From an uncultured Lachnospiraceae bacterium (GTDB lineage: Bacteria > Bacillota_A > Clostridia > Lachnospirales > Lachnospiraceae), in the NCBI GenBank assembly GCA_947175285.1, contig CAMWMM010000354.1, positions 1 through 5,665 on the forward strand: DNA of 5,665 nt, in the 5' to 3' direction. Shown here piece by piece: positions 5,091-5,665 of the stretch. Every line of letters starts with the position of its first letter. Position 1 is the stretch's first letter. The notes under the pieces are model-generated. The model saw only the letters and a program-made list of their open reading frames with translations. It was not told the origin of the DNA and did not search any database. The translations under genes were made by a program, and so were the position numbers.

Positions 5091-5665
5091 ATGAAAAAAA
5101 TCATGCAAGGGAAAATGGATAAGAAAGCATTCTGGATAACAGTGGTTGTATCTTGGCTGCTGATTATCATGTTAGCGGTCAATTTATCGACCGGTGACTG
5201 GCTTGGAGATATTGGACGGGGAGCTGTAGGAATAATTGCATTAGTGATTTATTTTGCAGCGTGTGCAATGCGTCTTAGAGATGCAGGGAAAAGCGTAGGG
5301 CTTATGTTAATTATGTGTATCGTACCTCTATATGCGTTTGTGATTGGATGTTATGAGAGCGAAGAATCACAGGAAACAGATGTGGAAAACGAAGAAAAAG
5401 AAACGATGCAAAATGAAGCCGGGGAAGGATATAAAGTAGAGCAAGAATTAATTAAAAAATATGAAACAATCTTACCGAATGAATTATTGGAAATTTGGAA
5501 AAATAGTGGCTTCACTGATTTGTTGGACGGTTATCTAAGATTAATAAATCCGGAAGAATATCAAGATTTACTTGCCGAAACATTTTTTAAGGGAAAATCT
5601 TCTATTCCGATATTGACAACGGCTTTTGGAGATATAATAGCGGTTGAGGAAGACCAATATATAGT
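5091..5665 (+). CDS. Membrane-anchored GAD-like/DUF1851 immunity-type protein with DUF805-like N-terminus (partial)
   Basis: The gene is open to the right edge, with 191 codons visible. Residues 6-87 look like DUF805: QGKMDKKAFWI recalls the family's GRxsRxeFW start, and MRLRDAGKS (60-68) matches its RLHDxGkS motif. Membrane segments lie at about 14-31, 44-61 and 69-86. Residues 88-113 are an acidic linker. From 118 the sequence IKKYETILPNELLEIWKNSG, then FTDLLDGYLRLINPEEYQDL and IPILTTAFGDIIAVEEDQYI, matches the GAD-like and following DUF1851 region. Members include Tdi1, the immunity protein for the type VI secreted DNase Tde1. The combination suggests a membrane-tethered antitoxin, with the immunity domain probably on the cytosolic side. 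The start is supported by GGAG at 5076-5079 and a promoter upstream. No toxin gene is visible, though one may lie beyond the edge. Confidence 0.8.
   Translation, partial: MKKIMQGKMDKKAFWITVVVSWLLIIMLAVNLSTGDWLGDIGRGAVGIIALVIYFAACAMRLRDAGKSVGLMLIMCIVPLYAFVIGCYESEESQETDVENEEKETMQNEAGEGYKVEQELIKKYETILPNELLEIWKNSGFTDLLDGYLRLINPEEYQDLLAETFFKGKSSIPILTTAFGDIIAVEEDQYI

Overview
The window looks like an accessory region of a low-GC Gram-positive anaerobe, probably Clostridia and perhaps Lachnospiraceae. The evidence is AT-rich spacers, strong AGGAGG-type ribosome binding sites, consensus sigma-A promoters and secreted proteins with short Lys-rich N-termini. This is an inference from style; nothing in the window fixes the species.

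Left edge (1-440): on the minus strand there is a Nudix hydrolase fragment that runs off the window and lacks its N-terminus. Next to it is a perfect 13-bp stem-loop, then a 69-aa uncharacterised gene with its own promoter. A divergent plus-strand promoter lies 30 bp away.

Centre (459-4538): one extended -10 promoter appears to drive three closely spaced plus-strand genes. They are a SUKH (SMI1/KNR4) family protein, typically an immunity protein against polymorphic toxins; a membrane-anchored or secreted protein with a lipocalin-like N-terminal domain and seven RCC1-type beta-propeller blades; and a TTG-started lipoprotein with an RsiV/DUF3298-like domain, a calcium-loop-like DxDxDG motif and a C-terminal beta-rich domain. 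GC content rises along the operon, which suggests mosaic origin. The operon ends in what looks like the start of a further exported gene, stopped after 20 codons.

Right side (4629-5665): a minus-strand unit contains a promoter, a leader of about 155 nt with a 16-bp palindrome and two stem-loops, a GGGAGG ribosome binding site and a 33-codon ORF. Divergent from it, a good promoter precedes a gene cut by the window edge. That gene encodes three membrane segments resembling DUF805 joined to a GAD-like/DUF1851 immunity-type domain.

Taken together, the window carries two immunity-family proteins of different folds and two envelope proteins, with no recognisable toxin. The simplest reading is an orphan or acquired immunity island beside envelope sensor or adhesin-like proteins. 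The cooperation between genes is inferred from position only.
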